From Leptospira inadai serovar Lyme str. 10 (lineage in GTDB: Bacteria > Spirochaetota > Leptospiria > Leptospirales > Leptospiraceae): a stretch of DNA of 64,000 nt. The stretch is taken from assembly GCF_000243675.2 (NCBI RefSeq), contig NZ_AHMM02000017.1, forward strand, positions 523,501-587,500. Reading direction: 5' to 3'. The position numbers and the translations under genes were made by a program. Positions within the stretch are counted from its first letter, which is position 1. Every line of letters starts with the position of its first letter. This document shows, piece after piece, positions 50,787 through 58,984 of this stretch. The notes below the pieces were generated by a model that saw only the letters and a list, made by a program, of their open reading frames with translations, was not told the origin of the DNA and did no database searches.

Positions 50787-52301
50787 TTATTTTTCCTCCA
50801 AATTCTCTTCGTTTTCTACTTCTTCTTCCGTGGATCCGACCAAAGCATCCGGATCCTTCTTAAAATAATTTTTTCTGTGCAATTCTTCCAAACATCTCAA
50901 GCGCAAAAGATCTCTGGCAAGAGACCAACCAGAGTCAGGTAACTCTTCGGTTGATTCGAAGATACTTAAATAATCGTCGGTATTGAGGAGAAGGCTACCG
51001 GTACGTTTCAGACGCGCTCTTATTGCGCGGATAAGAATATTTCTGAAATTGTAATACGAGTTCCTAACGGAGGATATCCCCATGATATTTTTGAATAAGG
51101 TTGAATCCTTATTGGAATCAATTTCATCGGCTAGGGTATCTGCTAGTTTTTTTATTTTTTCTATTCGTTCCAGTTTCATAACGTATATCTCCATTAGAAA
51201 AAGTTCAACCAAAGAAGATGTATTCGGCCATAAGTCTATGTCGGATACTCGTAAATTGGAAAGTATGCCAGCCCTATTTCTCGCATAACGCAAGAAGAAT
51301 TGTATAATTGTTTTTGCTTCTTCCGGTCCCGCAGTCATTCGTTCCATGACTATATTTTTCCGAACCGGTCTGTCTTCCTTGGAAGGCTCCGAGCCTCCCG
51401 TTTTTCCAGAAGGGCTGAGCCAAAATGCACCTGTAAATGCCTTCCATGCAAAGTGGTATGCTCCCATATTCGCACGCTTTAAGAATTTCAATGAAAACGG
51501 TTGATAATGATATATTTGAATTCCAGGACCATTCCCGCTATTGGAAAGGTGATAGACAGAAAGCCCGCCATAATATTTTTCATTTACAATTTGATTCTTA
51601 GTAGTCTTCGCAACTTTTTTCTTTTTCTTTGTATACAGCTCAAATATGCTATCTAACGTTTCTGTGATGCGTGTCCGAATTCCCTTTCTATCCGACAATT
51701 CCTTTTTGGCATACTCTCTATCCAACTCCCCTTTCCATTTATCCGCTATTTCCAATAGCAGTTCAGGATCATCTGTCTTAAGGATTGCCATTTTTCCGCT
51801 AATGATAGGAGTCGCCAACGGCAAGGCAAGTAAACATCCATACGCAATATCAGATAATGGTAGTTCGCTTGTTCCCGTCGCATAGAAATTGATTTGTTCT
51901 CGTCCCATGAGTAGAGGAACCTGATCTCTGGCCGCGCGAATCCAGGCAGGTCGATCGTTAAAAAAATAACAATTTTCCGGAAGAGGATCGGATTTACCGG
52001 TAGCGATCGCAAAAGCAAAATCGATCGCTTTTTTACGTTCTTCCGGCTTTTTACTGTAAGACGGATTGGTAAAAGGAGCATTGTATGTAAAAAGAATCCC
52101 GCTCGATTTCTCAAAATTCCGATTTACATAATTCCTCTTTACCGTCTTCATTACACTTTGCCAATCCTCCTCCGTGACCTCCTCCGGCGCATATTTGCCT
52201 GACTCCAATATCACCGCAGTTAATCCCATATCGATGAGCGGGTGATCAGTCCAGCGAAGGGAAGTTACTTTTTTTCGAGTCGTGCTAATGCTTCTGGCCA
52301 T
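50787..52301 (-). CDS. cas8b: Cascade large subunit Cas8 (type I-B, Cst1/Cas8b-like)
   Basis: 504 residues, in the usual large-subunit position between cas6 and cas7. The start RSISTTRKKVTSLRWTDHPL and LRWTDHPLIDMGLTAVIL fits the opening of Cst1-type proteins. The protein is otherwise poorly conserved, with no zinc CxxC pair seen. It should recognise the PAM and, in type I-B, may include an internal start for a small Cas11 subunit (for example around the final ~120 residues). The first 37 bp overlap the preceding small ORF. Subtype is inferred from neighbours. Confidence 0.85.
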   Translation of the reverse strand: MARSISTTRKKVTSLRWTDHPLIDMGLTAVILESGKYAPEEVTEEDWQSVMKTVKRNYVNRNFEKSSGILFTYNAPFTNPSYSKKPEERKKAIDFAFAIATGKSDPLPENCYFFNDRPAWIRAARDQVPLLMGREQINFYATGTSELPLSDIAYGCLLALPLATPIISGKMAILKTDDPELLLEIADKWKGELDREYAKKELSDRKGIRTRITETLDSIFELYTKKKKKVAKTTKNQIVNEKYYGGLSVYHLSNSGNGPGIQIYHYQPFSLKFLKRANMGAYHFAWKAFTGAFWLSPSGKTGGSEPSKEDRPVRKNIVMERMTAGPEEAKTIIQFFLRYARNRAGILSNLRVSDIDLWPNTSSLVELFLMEIYVMKLERIEKIKKLADTLADEIDSNKDSTLFKNIMGISSVRNSYYNFRNILIRAIRARLKRTGSLLLNTDDYLSIFESTEELPDSGWSLARDLLRLRCLEELHRKNYFKKDPDALVGSTEEEVENEENLEEK

Positions 52302-52462
52302 GAAAGTTTTTGTCCTCGCTTTGCCCTTTCGGTAAGAACTTGGATTCCACCTTGGGTTATTTTTAAACGATATTTCTTGGCATTTCCAATTTTGAGATCA
52401 AATTGAACTGCCTCGCGCTGAAGGGAACGTCGGGGTGTTTTAAATGTTATCTCATTTTTCAT
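52265..52462 (-). CDS. Small 65-residue protein at the head of the cas8 operon
   Basis: Starts MKNEITFKTPRRSLQ and ends PEALARLEKK. The ATG at 52462 is chosen for TGGAGG about seven bases upstream (an in-frame ATG 30 bases earlier has none). It lies just after a good sigma70 promoter and overlaps cas8 by 37 bp in another frame, suggesting coupled translation. Basic and soluble; a beta-rich middle (FDLKIGNAKKYRLKITQGG) then a helical end. No family recognised. It could be a small regulatory or Cas-accessory protein, or the toxin-position product of a CreTA-like unit, though it does not look toxic. Confidence 0.6.
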   Translation of the reverse strand: MKNEITFKTPRRSLQREAVQFDLKIGNAKKYRLKITQGGIQVLTERAKRGQKLSWPEALARLEKK

Positions 52463-52491
52463 CTGAGCCTCCACAATTAATGCTTTTCCCA

Positions 52492-52519
52492 ATCATACTA
52501 AAAGCAGTTCCAACGTCAA
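52492..52519 (-). promoter_or_regulatory. Sigma70-like promoter of the cas8 operon
   Basis: Minus-strand -35 TTGACG (52519-52514), 16-bp spacer, -10 TATGAT (52497-52492). Transcription should start near 52485, about 23 bases before the small-ORF ATG. The pseudo-guide target lies directly upstream and, over a full 36-nt footprint, covers the -35. Confidence 0.7.
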
Positions 52520-52527
52520 ATATAAAA

Positions 52528-52550
52528 TTTAAACCTACATCTAATAATGG
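52528..52550 (-). promoter_or_regulatory. Target (protospacer plus CCA flank) of the crRNA-like RNA
   Basis: Minus strand: CCA (52550-52548) then TTATTAGATGTAGGTTTAAA (52547-52528). It equals the first 20 bases after the pseudo-repeat except at positions 6 and 12. The CCA fits the CCN-type PAMs common in type I-B. The pseudo-guide's own locus lacks this flank, so it would not target itself. Eight bases separate it from the -35 box. Confidence 0.7.
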
Positions 52551-52555
52551 AACGT

Positions 52556-52639
52556 ATAAATGCCCCCAGGCTTTAAACCAACATCGAATAAATTTCAAAT
52601 CCCGACGGGTTCGATTGCAAATGAAAGAAGAACCTGGAG
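52556..52639 (-). ncRNA. Candidate crRNA-like regulatory RNA (CreR/CreA-like)
   Basis: Minus strand, from a predicted start near 52639: an ~18-nt leader, a pseudo-repeat (52621-52592) and a guide-like stretch beginning at 52591 (TTATTCGATGTTGGTTTAAA, then GCCTGGGGGC). The pseudo-repeat matches the array repeat at 22/30 positions, and its 3' end TTTGAAAT resembles the ATTGAAAC handle. The hairpin pair changes together (A-T to C-G). The 3' end is not known; GCC/GGC at ~52571-52562 could fold. Known families with this logic are CreA (antitoxin of CreTA) and CreR (cas autorepression). No second repeat follows the guide. Confidence 0.7.
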
Positions 52640-52645
52640 GCAAAT

Positions 52646-52675
52646 TTACTACGTATTGCTTTTGGAACATGTCAA
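52646..52675 (-). promoter_or_regulatory. Promoter of the crRNA-like RNA
   Basis: Minus-strand -35 TTGACA (52675-52670), an 18-bp spacer and -10 TAGTAA (52651-52646). It lies in the 80 bp between the cas6 stop and the pseudo-repeat, so the RNA can be made separately from cas6. The -10 is only a moderate match. Confidence 0.55.
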
Positions 52676-52701
52676 GTCCAATTAGATTTGACTTACAATA
52701 A

Positions 52702-53466
52702 TCACCCCGCCTCACCCAAGCACCCGAACCCCAAACTATTCTTTTCCCCAATCCCCGCCTGATAGGCGATTCGAATCAGCTCAGGAGGACCGGAGAGTTC
52801 AAACGGAAATTGAAAAGCCCGAACAAAAGTCTCTGCTTCCGACCCTGATTTGATCCGCACCAACCTGGATTTTGGACTCTCCAAGGCAAGAATTCGGATC
52901 TGTGCCTGGCTTAGGTCTGCCATTGGAAATACGCTTTTGTATTTAGAAAGCAGATTGTTGCCGATCCGATCCGAGTAGTCTTCTTCTCCCGGTCCAATAT
53001 AAGTAGCGGATGAATTCTCATTGGAGCGAGCCACGCAGATGGGCGAAAGGCAGCGGAAACGCATCTTATCCCTGAACTGCGGTTCGGCGATTTCTTCCAC
53101 CCCGATTACTTTAAATTCGGCACGACTGAAGCGGTCACCGATGCTCATTTCCTGGTTTTCGAAGATTCCGTTAATGAAATGTTCCAAAGAGCGGTCCACC
53201 GCAAAGCTCACCTGCATCTCCACAGGTCCTCCCTCTACGATCAACCGGTCCCCTTCCACCCGACGATTCGAAACGTGAAGATGGGAGAAAGTAAACTGTT
53301 TGAATCTTTTATTCTCGTAACTGTATCCTTCAGAATGCAGCCATTCGGAAAATTGGGAATCGGATAGATGGATCTTTTTATAGATCCATGCGGCGATTTC
53401 ATATTGGTAATTAATTGGTAAGGTACGTTTTTTCCCGATCAACTCTAACCGAAGTTTCAATCTCAT
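52702..53466 (-). CDS. cas6: CRISPR RNA endonuclease Cas6
   Basis: About 254 residues from ATG 53466 (MRLKLRLEL); an in-frame ATG at 53484 is also possible. The opening LPINYQYEIAAWIYKKIH and the C-terminal glycine-rich loop GIGEKNSLGFGCLG (~243) are the Cas6 hallmarks. It cuts the repeat to leave the 8-nt handle and should also process the pseudo-repeat RNA encoded just downstream. It is separated from the rest of the operon by 240 bp containing that RNA and the cas8 promoter, so it is probably a separate transcript. Confidence 0.93.
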   Translation of the reverse strand: MRLKLRLELIGKKRTLPINYQYEIAAWIYKKIHLSDSQFSEWLHSEGYSYENKRFKQFTFSHLHVSNRRVEGDRLIVEGGPVEMQVSFAVDRSLEHFINGIFENQEMSIGDRFSRAEFKVIGVEEIAEPQFRDKMRFRCLSPICVARSNENSSATYIGPGEEDYSDRIGNNLLSKYKSVFPMADLSQAQIRILALESPKSRLVRIKSGSEAETFVRAFQFPFELSGPPELIRIAYQAGIGEKNSLGFGCLGEAG

Positions 53467-53797
53467 AAGAATTCTCAATTCCATTCGTATAGGATAAACC
53501 GATCCGTTAACAAAGATTAAACGTAGTAAGTCCTGAATGAAAGAATCTTAACGTTCTTACCAATGAACGGGAATAGATCAAGGATAAAATCGGATAAAAA
53601 TACTATTTTTATACCGATAGACGAGATTGACAGAATTTACTAATAATCTTTTTCTTAATACACGTTATTCGGCCTGACCCTATTTTTTTCTCCGGATTTT
53701 CCCCCTTTTATAAAGCACGGAATGAAAGGTATATCTCAAAAGCTTTATCCGCGATTCCCCCACATATGCGACAAGGAAGCGGCAGTCGCCCTAAGCT

Positions 53798-53826
53798 CCT
53801 ATCCCCACACACGTGGGGATAAACCG
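53798..53826 (+). repeat. Solitary type I-E-like CRISPR repeat
   Basis: 29 nt: starts CCTATCCCCACACACG and ends GTGGGGATAAACCG. It has the 7-bp ATCCCCA..TGGGGAT stem and the GATAAACCG end of type I-E repeats, unlike the I-B repeat here. No second copy lies at the expected ~61-bp distance on either side. Confidence 0.7.
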
Positions 53827-54178
53827 ATCGATGACTTGAGTCTTATGTTTTCTTTTTCTCTGCTCCCTTAAAAGTGCTGCCGAACAGGACAAGCTTCGCA
53901 CCACCCATTTGGAATATGCCCATTCCCTGCGTATGAGATGAGCAGTAAACTTCTCAATTTTTATAATTGCTCCCGCACTATTTTCCCGGCTTTTGCAAGG
54001 TTAAACCTTTCGTAAGCAGTCTTCGTTCTTTCGATCGCTGCAATTCTCATATGCGCGGAAATGAACCAGACATCCCGAAGATAGAATTAAAGAATGACTC
54101 TACTCTTCCCCAACGCCTAGGAATGTACCAACAAGGAGGAGGCAATTCGAATTTATAATGCCCATCCCTGCGGCGCGA

Positions 54179-54196
54179 TAACCTTACCTGCAAGTC
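54179..54196. repeat. Solo end related to MITE family B
   Basis: ATAACCTTACCTGCAAGT resembles the 31036-31237 element terminus (ATAACCTTACCCACAAGT) with two differences. The matching opposite end was not found nearby. Confidence 0.5.
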
Positions 54197-54404
54197 GGTA
54201 AGCAAATAGATGTTAGAGGATGCATAGGGGGAACACTATGTTCAGAGGCTCCTGCCTTAAACCAAATCGCTTCCGTGTATAAAATATCGTCCTCTTTAGA
54301 CTTGTGAGTAACGCTCAGGATGCGGTTCATTCGATAAATTCTACCATCTAATTCCTATCCTGTTTGCGGCCCCTTCACTTCGTTCGGGTCACGCTGCTCC
54401 GGGC

Positions 54405-54603
54405 TTCGCTTTCAGAAGACAGAGGACTGAGGACAGATGCGTTCGCTTTGCTCACGCTAGACAGAAGCTGCTCGACGTTGGGAAGGCAGCGGGGTTAGAC
54501 GAAAAATCCACTTATAACGGAGGAATCTTCCTGTAGAACATGGAAACCCTGCTCATCAATGTTCTGTCTTCAGTCCTCTGTCATCTGTCTTCTGCCTGAA
54601 GGG
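54405..54603 (+). repeat. Dispersed element family A, copy 4
   Basis: Left end AGAAGACAGAGGACTGAGG then ACAGA; interior GCTCACGCTAGACAGAAGC, GGAATCTTCCTGTAGAACAT; right end TCTGTCTTCAGTCCTCTGTC then ATCTGTCTTCTGCC. The ends are inverted repeats of RGACWGA heptamers. Upstream of the OmpL47-like gene. Confidence 0.85.
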
Positions 54604-54916
54604 GAAAACTAACGAATTCAACTGCTTCGGATAAGGCGCCGTTTAGTTTACGATTAGAGATGGGAAGTGTTCAATTCATTTAATAACAAGCCTATATAAG
54701 TTATTTTGGATCATGTTTTCGAGGAATCAACGAAAGTCTAAAACGGAAAATTTTTTTTTAAAGATCATCGTAATTTACTCACTTTTTTATTTCTTTTAAA
54801 AAAGATAAAATGGAATTTTGTCCTATATTACACTTTAAATAATTTCTCTAAAACGGGAATTATCTCAAATATTTCGCGTGACCTGTAAGACACACTTCAA
54901 ACATCTAGAAAGAATC

Positions 54917-55891
54917 ATGAATATCCAAAGAAAAATCGCAGCTGTGATCATTTTATTAACATCGAGTCTAGTTTTTGCCCAATCGGGACCTGACAAGGGT
55001 TCGATGAAGAAACCGTCGGAAGATTCCGAACGAACGAACCCGAAGGGCGGTAATAAGAGCGATGCATCCGCTAGTATTTATGTGAATTTTAAAAATGCGG
55101 TTTTTGAAATCGATGCGGTAGACGATTCGTCTCAGGTCGATTACGTGGAATATAAAATAGACGATTCCGATTATATCCGTTATTCGGGACCCGTGTATTT
55201 ATCAAAGGAAGGATTAGCGAAGATATCCTATCGTTCCGTCGATAAGGCAGGAAATAAAGAAGCATTACGGACTGTACAAATTTTAGTCGATAATACCGCT
55301 CCGGAGCTGAAGTTAACCGCGAATGAAGGTTCTCTAAAGAACATCAGCGGAAATACGTTCGCGTCCAGAAATGTAAGCTATACGATTTCAGCTACGGACA
55401 CCTTGTCAGGAATAAAAGAGGTCAAGTTCTCCGTAAACGGCGGAGACTATAAATCTTACGAAGGGCAACCGATGAGATTGGAAAAACAAGGAGTCAATTG
55501 GATTCGAGTTACTGCAATCGACAAATCCGGAAACAGTACGGATATGCTCACAGTCGTGACAGTAGACGATGAAAAACCCAATGTGGAAATTATCAGCTCG
55601 ATCCCGCTCATTTCGATTAACGGTAAACAATTTGTGAAGCAAGGAACCGTCTTTTCGGTTAAGGCCGGCGATTCCCTCTCCGGTGTGAGTCAGACTCTGT
55701 ATAAAATCGACAAGGGAGAATGGACTCCCTTTACGAAACCGATCTCCGTTACGACCTCGGGAGAGCATTCCTTGGAGGTGCGGGCGATAGATAACGTAGG
55801 TAACGAAAGTGATTTGAAAAAAGTCGGCTTCGTCGTCGATATGGAACCGCCTCACGCCAATTTTAAGAAAGCCGGATCTAATAGAGAGTAG
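54917..55891 (+). CDS. OmpL47-type exported protein with repeated Ig-like/beta domains
   Basis: About 324 residues from ATG 54917 (the frame is open to 54878). Signal peptide IQRKIAAVIILLTSSLVFA then QSG. The mature part has about three repeats of the pattern DxxSGxxxVxYxIDxGxYxxY ... IxxxAxDxxGNxS ... VDxxxP (for example RSVDKAGNKEALRTVQILVD, TAIDKSGNSTDMLTVVTVDD, RAIDNVGNESDLKKVGFVVD). This is the OmpL47-type beta domain common in Leptospira surface proteins. An uncharacterised gene follows after 5 bp. Confidence 0.85.
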   Translation: MNIQRKIAAVIILLTSSLVFAQSGPDKGSMKKPSEDSERTNPKGGNKSDASASIYVNFKNAVFEIDAVDDSSQVDYVEYKIDDSDYIRYSGPVYLSKEGLAKISYRSVDKAGNKEALRTVQILVDNTAPELKLTANEGSLKNISGNTFASRNVSYTISATDTLSGIKEVKFSVNGGDYKSYEGQPMRLEKQGVNWIRVTAIDKSGNSTDMLTVVTVDDEKPNVEIISSIPLISINGKQFVKQGTVFSVKAGDSLSGVSQTLYKIDKGEWTPFTKPISVTTSGEHSLEVRAIDNVGNESDLKKVGFVVDMEPPHANFKKAGSNRE

Positions 55892-55896
55892 AGACA

Positions 55897-57024
55897 ATGC
55901 CCGATTGGATACCCGAAAAATATTCTCCGGAACTTTATTCAAAGAATACATTTCATACGGAAATGTCCGGATATTTTCGTGCTTTGGAAGATTCTTCCCT
56001 CAGAACATTTAAAGAGCGATTCGATAAAATTGGCCGCAGAATGGAGTCGATTCCGTTGGACAATTTTAGCCGTTTTATTAAGGCATCCGGTGAAGAATTA
56101 TCCAATTGGCAATCTACAAAGGAAAGGATGGCGGAAGATTATTTTTCTTTGCAGAATAATCGAAGATGGGAGCTCGAATTGGCGCTTAAAAATCGGCGTT
56201 CGTCTTCCAAGCCGGAGGAGAATTCCTCATCCGGCATTGTGAGCCATGTTTGGACGAGTCTATGGGATGGACTAAACGATTGGTTCTCATCCGCTTCGCC
56301 CGCGGCGGATTCCGGTAAAAAAAGGATGAGCACTTCCGCGGATTCGGCTCCCGATCCGGACTTAGCGAATTTTCTGGATGAAAGAGAAAAATCTTTTAAA
56401 AAATTTCAATCTCTACTGGAATCCTCGGCACTTCGCTTGAATAAGACGTATAAGATCAGGTTTCACAAAAGCTTAGATTTGCAGATCCGGAAATTGAAAG
56501 CGGAAGACCGGTCTTACAGTCAGATCCGCTCTTCTCTGGAAGCCGCTCAAAATGCGGCGAATACGCATATTCCCGATAAAAAAATCAAAGATTATTCTTC
56601 TTTTATGATGAATAGGTTTTATGCGATCGTCTTCAAACAAAGTAAGGAGGCGGATTTGGGGGACGCCCCCGTTTCTAAGTTGAGTTTGAATATTCAAAAA
56701 ACTGAATCGAGCCGACCGAAAGAAGATTTAAAAACTTGCAATATAACCGACCTGCCTCCTGAAATCATCAAGGAATGCGAAGAGGATTATATTATTTTAA
56801 ACGTTTCCACTCAGGAAAAGAAGCATAAATTTCATCGTGCACTTTTGGAGACGTCAAACATCGAATCCAGACAACACGCTGAAGAATTTTTTTCGGAATG
56901 CAAATTTCAAGATAAATCGGCTCTTGCTTTGGCAAAAAAAATAATAGCCAGATCGGATATCTCCCTTTCGGAACGGGCGAGTCTACAAAAAATGATTCAA
57001 GTGCAAGAATCGTGTTCTTTGTAA
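55897..57024 (+). CDS. Hypothetical protein, co-transcribed with the OmpL47-like gene
   Basis: 375 residues, no signal peptide or membrane segment seen. Mostly helical and charged, with a Ser-rich linker (~105-155, including SSGIVSHVWTSLWDGLNDWF) and coiled-coil-like stretches (LDEREKSFKKFQSLLESS). Three cysteines sit in the C-terminal third. It starts 5 bp after the preceding stop and is probably in the same operon. No family recognised. Confidence 0.6.
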   Translation: MPDWIPEKYSPELYSKNTFHTEMSGYFRALEDSSLRTFKERFDKIGRRMESIPLDNFSRFIKASGEELSNWQSTKERMAEDYFSLQNNRRWELELALKNRRSSSKPEENSSSGIVSHVWTSLWDGLNDWFSSASPAADSGKKRMSTSADSAPDPDLANFLDEREKSFKKFQSLLESSALRLNKTYKIRFHKSLDLQIRKLKAEDRSYSQIRSSLEAAQNAANTHIPDKKIKDYSSFMMNRFYAIVFKQSKEADLGDAPVSKLSLNIQKTESSRPKEDLKTCNITDLPPEIIKECEEDYIILNVSTQEKKHKFHRALLETSNIESRQHAEEFFSECKFQDKSALALAKKIIARSDISLSERASLQKMIQVQESCSL

Positions 57025-57226
57025 AAGATGCGGGAATCGGAGCGAGTTTTTGATATTCACTGTATTTTTAAATTCCATGAAATTGCAATAAAAGATCTTG
57101 CACTCAATAATCTAATCGCATCCAAATCTCGAAGGGGACAGACGGATATCGTAAAGACATTAACCGGTTTCTATAAAAGCTCGAGATAAACTCAGACCTT
57201 ATGATGCTTTCCGAATGAAAGCGACG

Positions 57227-57403
57227 TTTGCAGACGACAGATGCCTGAAGACAGACGCGTTCGCGTTGCTCACGCTAGACAGAAGCTATTTGTTGCCGGA
57301 AAGATCACAGAAGTAGAAGAAAGATCTCTCGTAACACAAGAATTTTTCTCTATAATATGGGAACTTTGATCACCAATGTTCTGTCCTCTGTCCTCTACGT
57401 AGA
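57227..57403 (+). repeat. Dispersed element family A, copy 5
   Basis: Left part GCCTGAAGACAGACGCGTTC; interior GCTCACGCTAGACAGAAGC, then CACAAGAATTTTTCTCTATA; right end GTTCTGTCCTCTGTCCTCTA (two heptamers). The interior has diverged more than copies 3 and 4. Confidence 0.75.
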
Positions 57404-57974
57404 ATAAAATTTGTTCGGTATCCGAAGATAGGCCTTTGCAAAACCCCGAGTGAGAGGTTGCCGAGCGATCCTGAAGCGATGCGAAGGCTGCGGAGTTAAT
57501 CCCGCCTTGCAAATTGATTCATCTGAATCTATAACTCCAACGAAATAATTTAATAACTCTCCCGTAAAAGGCAAGTGGGCTGTTTTCTACGGTATCACAT
57601 TTTCCATCAAATATTTCCAGGGCGGTAGCTTTGCCTTTAGGTTCCGAAGCGAAATAAGCTAAGATGATTCTCGGTTCAGAATTAATGAAATACTACTCAA
57701 CAGGGCTCCGATCGTAACGCCAAGATTAAAGCACCAAGTATCTTGGTTTTTAAGTCTTCTAAGCATGAATTCCTCTGCCGTCTTCGATATGATTTTTTGG
57801 GTAACTTTCGCTACTATAAATAGATAGAAAATTATTGCCGAAATGACAATTAAATATTGAAAATATTTAGCATTTTTACAATAATGTAGCTTTGTAAGGT
57901 AGCGGCATCAAGCTTATGAATGTCCGTAACATTCATTTTCAATGGAAAGTAAACGATTATTAAGAAGGTAAGCA
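57404..57974. other. Intergenic region with a decayed small membrane-protein frame
   Basis: About 570 bp. On the minus strand, from about 57890 down to a stop at 57659, an open frame reads YLIVISAIIFYLFIVAKVTQ and later GVTIGALLSSISLILN, two hydrophobic segments, but there is no good start codon. It may be a gene remnant. Confidence 0.3.
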
Positions 57975-58805
57975 ATGAGTAACTGGGATGTAGCGAGTAA
58001 TGCTTGGGATTTCGGAACAAGCCAAATAAAGATCTGGATCGATGGAGAAAATCTGAAATATAAAAAATCTTTAAAACCGGAAAATATTATCCCGCGCTCT
58101 TCAATAACCGGAGTCGGCTTTAAGGCTGGCAATTTAACATCGATATTAACTATTTTTACTTCCGGTTCTGAAATTAATCTTAGAGTCCCTACCCGAGCTA
58201 GATCGACTAATTTGGCAGCGAGCATTTCCGGTTTTTTTAATGGGGATGCTACGCAAGGTAATCAAGCATCGAGAAAAGCGGGAAAATCCAGTACATTAAG
58301 GAATGCCTCTATAGTGGGAGCCTGCGTATTTATTCTTCTTATTATGATTGGGATGAGTGGATCAGGTAATTCCAAAAAGAAAACTTTAACTAAAGAAGAG
58401 ATAAAGTCGGAAGTTTCAGAATACTTAAATCGTATACAATTGGCGGAACAACCCTCAATCGACGCCACCGCAAAATTTCTAAAAGTTAGCGAAGATAGAT
58501 ACGCGGGGTATGATGCGGCTAAGGCGGCTATTGCTAAAGCCGAATACGTCCAGGAAACCATTGAAAATTTAAAAATTTCCGATGATCTTCCTGATGAAAT
58601 AAGAGATTCCTTAAAGGAAGCAAGAAAGAATCTTTCGGATGCCTATTTTTCCAGACAAAGAACCTTTCGATTTGCTCTTGAATTTTATGATACGAATAAC
58701 CCTTCTGCTCTTTCAAAACTAAAGGAAAGCTCGAAGGCGTCGGAATATTTTATCAATATAGCTGCCAGCAATATAAATAAAGCAAAAAAAGCTGCTGGAT
58801 TATAG
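57975..58805 (+). CDS. Hypothetical single-pass membrane protein
   Basis: 276 residues; GAAGGTAAGCA precedes the ATG. Residues ~15-95 look like a small beta domain (IKIWIDGENLKYKKSL, SSITGVGFKAGNLTSILTIF), similar in pattern to bacterial PH-like domains. One membrane helix follows at ~108-128 (ASIVGACVFILLIMIGMSG), then a helical, Lys/Glu/Ala-rich C-terminal part. No family assigned. Confidence 0.6.
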   Translation: MSNWDVASNAWDFGTSQIKIWIDGENLKYKKSLKPENIIPRSSITGVGFKAGNLTSILTIFTSGSEINLRVPTRARSTNLAASISGFFNGDATQGNQASRKAGKSSTLRNASIVGACVFILLIMIGMSGSGNSKKKTLTKEEIKSEVSEYLNRIQLAEQPSIDATAKFLKVSEDRYAGYDAAKAAIAKAEYVQETIENLKISDDLPDEIRDSLKEARKNLSDAYFSRQRTFRFALEFYDTNNPSALSKLKESSKASEYFINIAASNINKAKKAAGL

Positions 58806-58984
58806 TGCATTTCCTTTGTACGATGATGTCATAAAAGTTTCACACAATTAGAATTTCTGGTAATGCTCTCAAGGATAACATCGTAAATTTTTCGCACATT
58901 TAGAGATAAAAAGAAAGGCGCTCCTAACCGATTGAGATTGTAAGCAATCAAATTTCAAAAAAGACCTTGGCTAAATTGCCAAGA
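58806..58984. other. Intergenic spacer
   Basis: No gene seen. Separates the membrane-protein gene from the flavoprotein remnant on the other strand. Confidence 0.3.

Larger units (their letters stand above)
53485..54400. other. Gene-poor region upstream of cas6
   Basis: About 900 bp without a convincing gene. It contains one type I-E-like CRISPR repeat (53798-53826) and one element-B-like end (54179-54196). The frame at 53967-54158 shows no family signal. Confidence 0.5.

Noticed and set aside
52460..52675. Classical CreTA toxin-antitoxin reading, with the small ORF as toxin
   Set aside because: Only one coding frame is present, it is not toxin-like, and the target sits at the promoter of the cas operon itself; autorepression explains the layout better. 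CreTA remains possible and is listed as an alternative.
44663..53466. Type I-C or I-A assignment of the cas locus
   Set aside because: A separate cas6 and the order cas6-cas8-cas7-cas5-cas3-cas4-cas1-cas2, with a 30-nt repeat ending ATTGAAAC, fit type I-B; type I-C lacks cas6.
53745..53775. Possible second degenerate I-E repeat (ATTCCCCCACATATGCG)
   Set aside because: Only the C-rich left part matches, the right arm does not pair, and the distance to the real repeat is not that of one spacer.
53967..54158. Short frames upstream of cas6, including a minus-strand peptide with ERTKTAYERFNLAKAGK, which vaguely recalls an aminoacyl-tRNA synthetase anticodon domain
   Set aside because: Too short, followed at once by a stop, and the resemblance is not specific enough to call a remnant.
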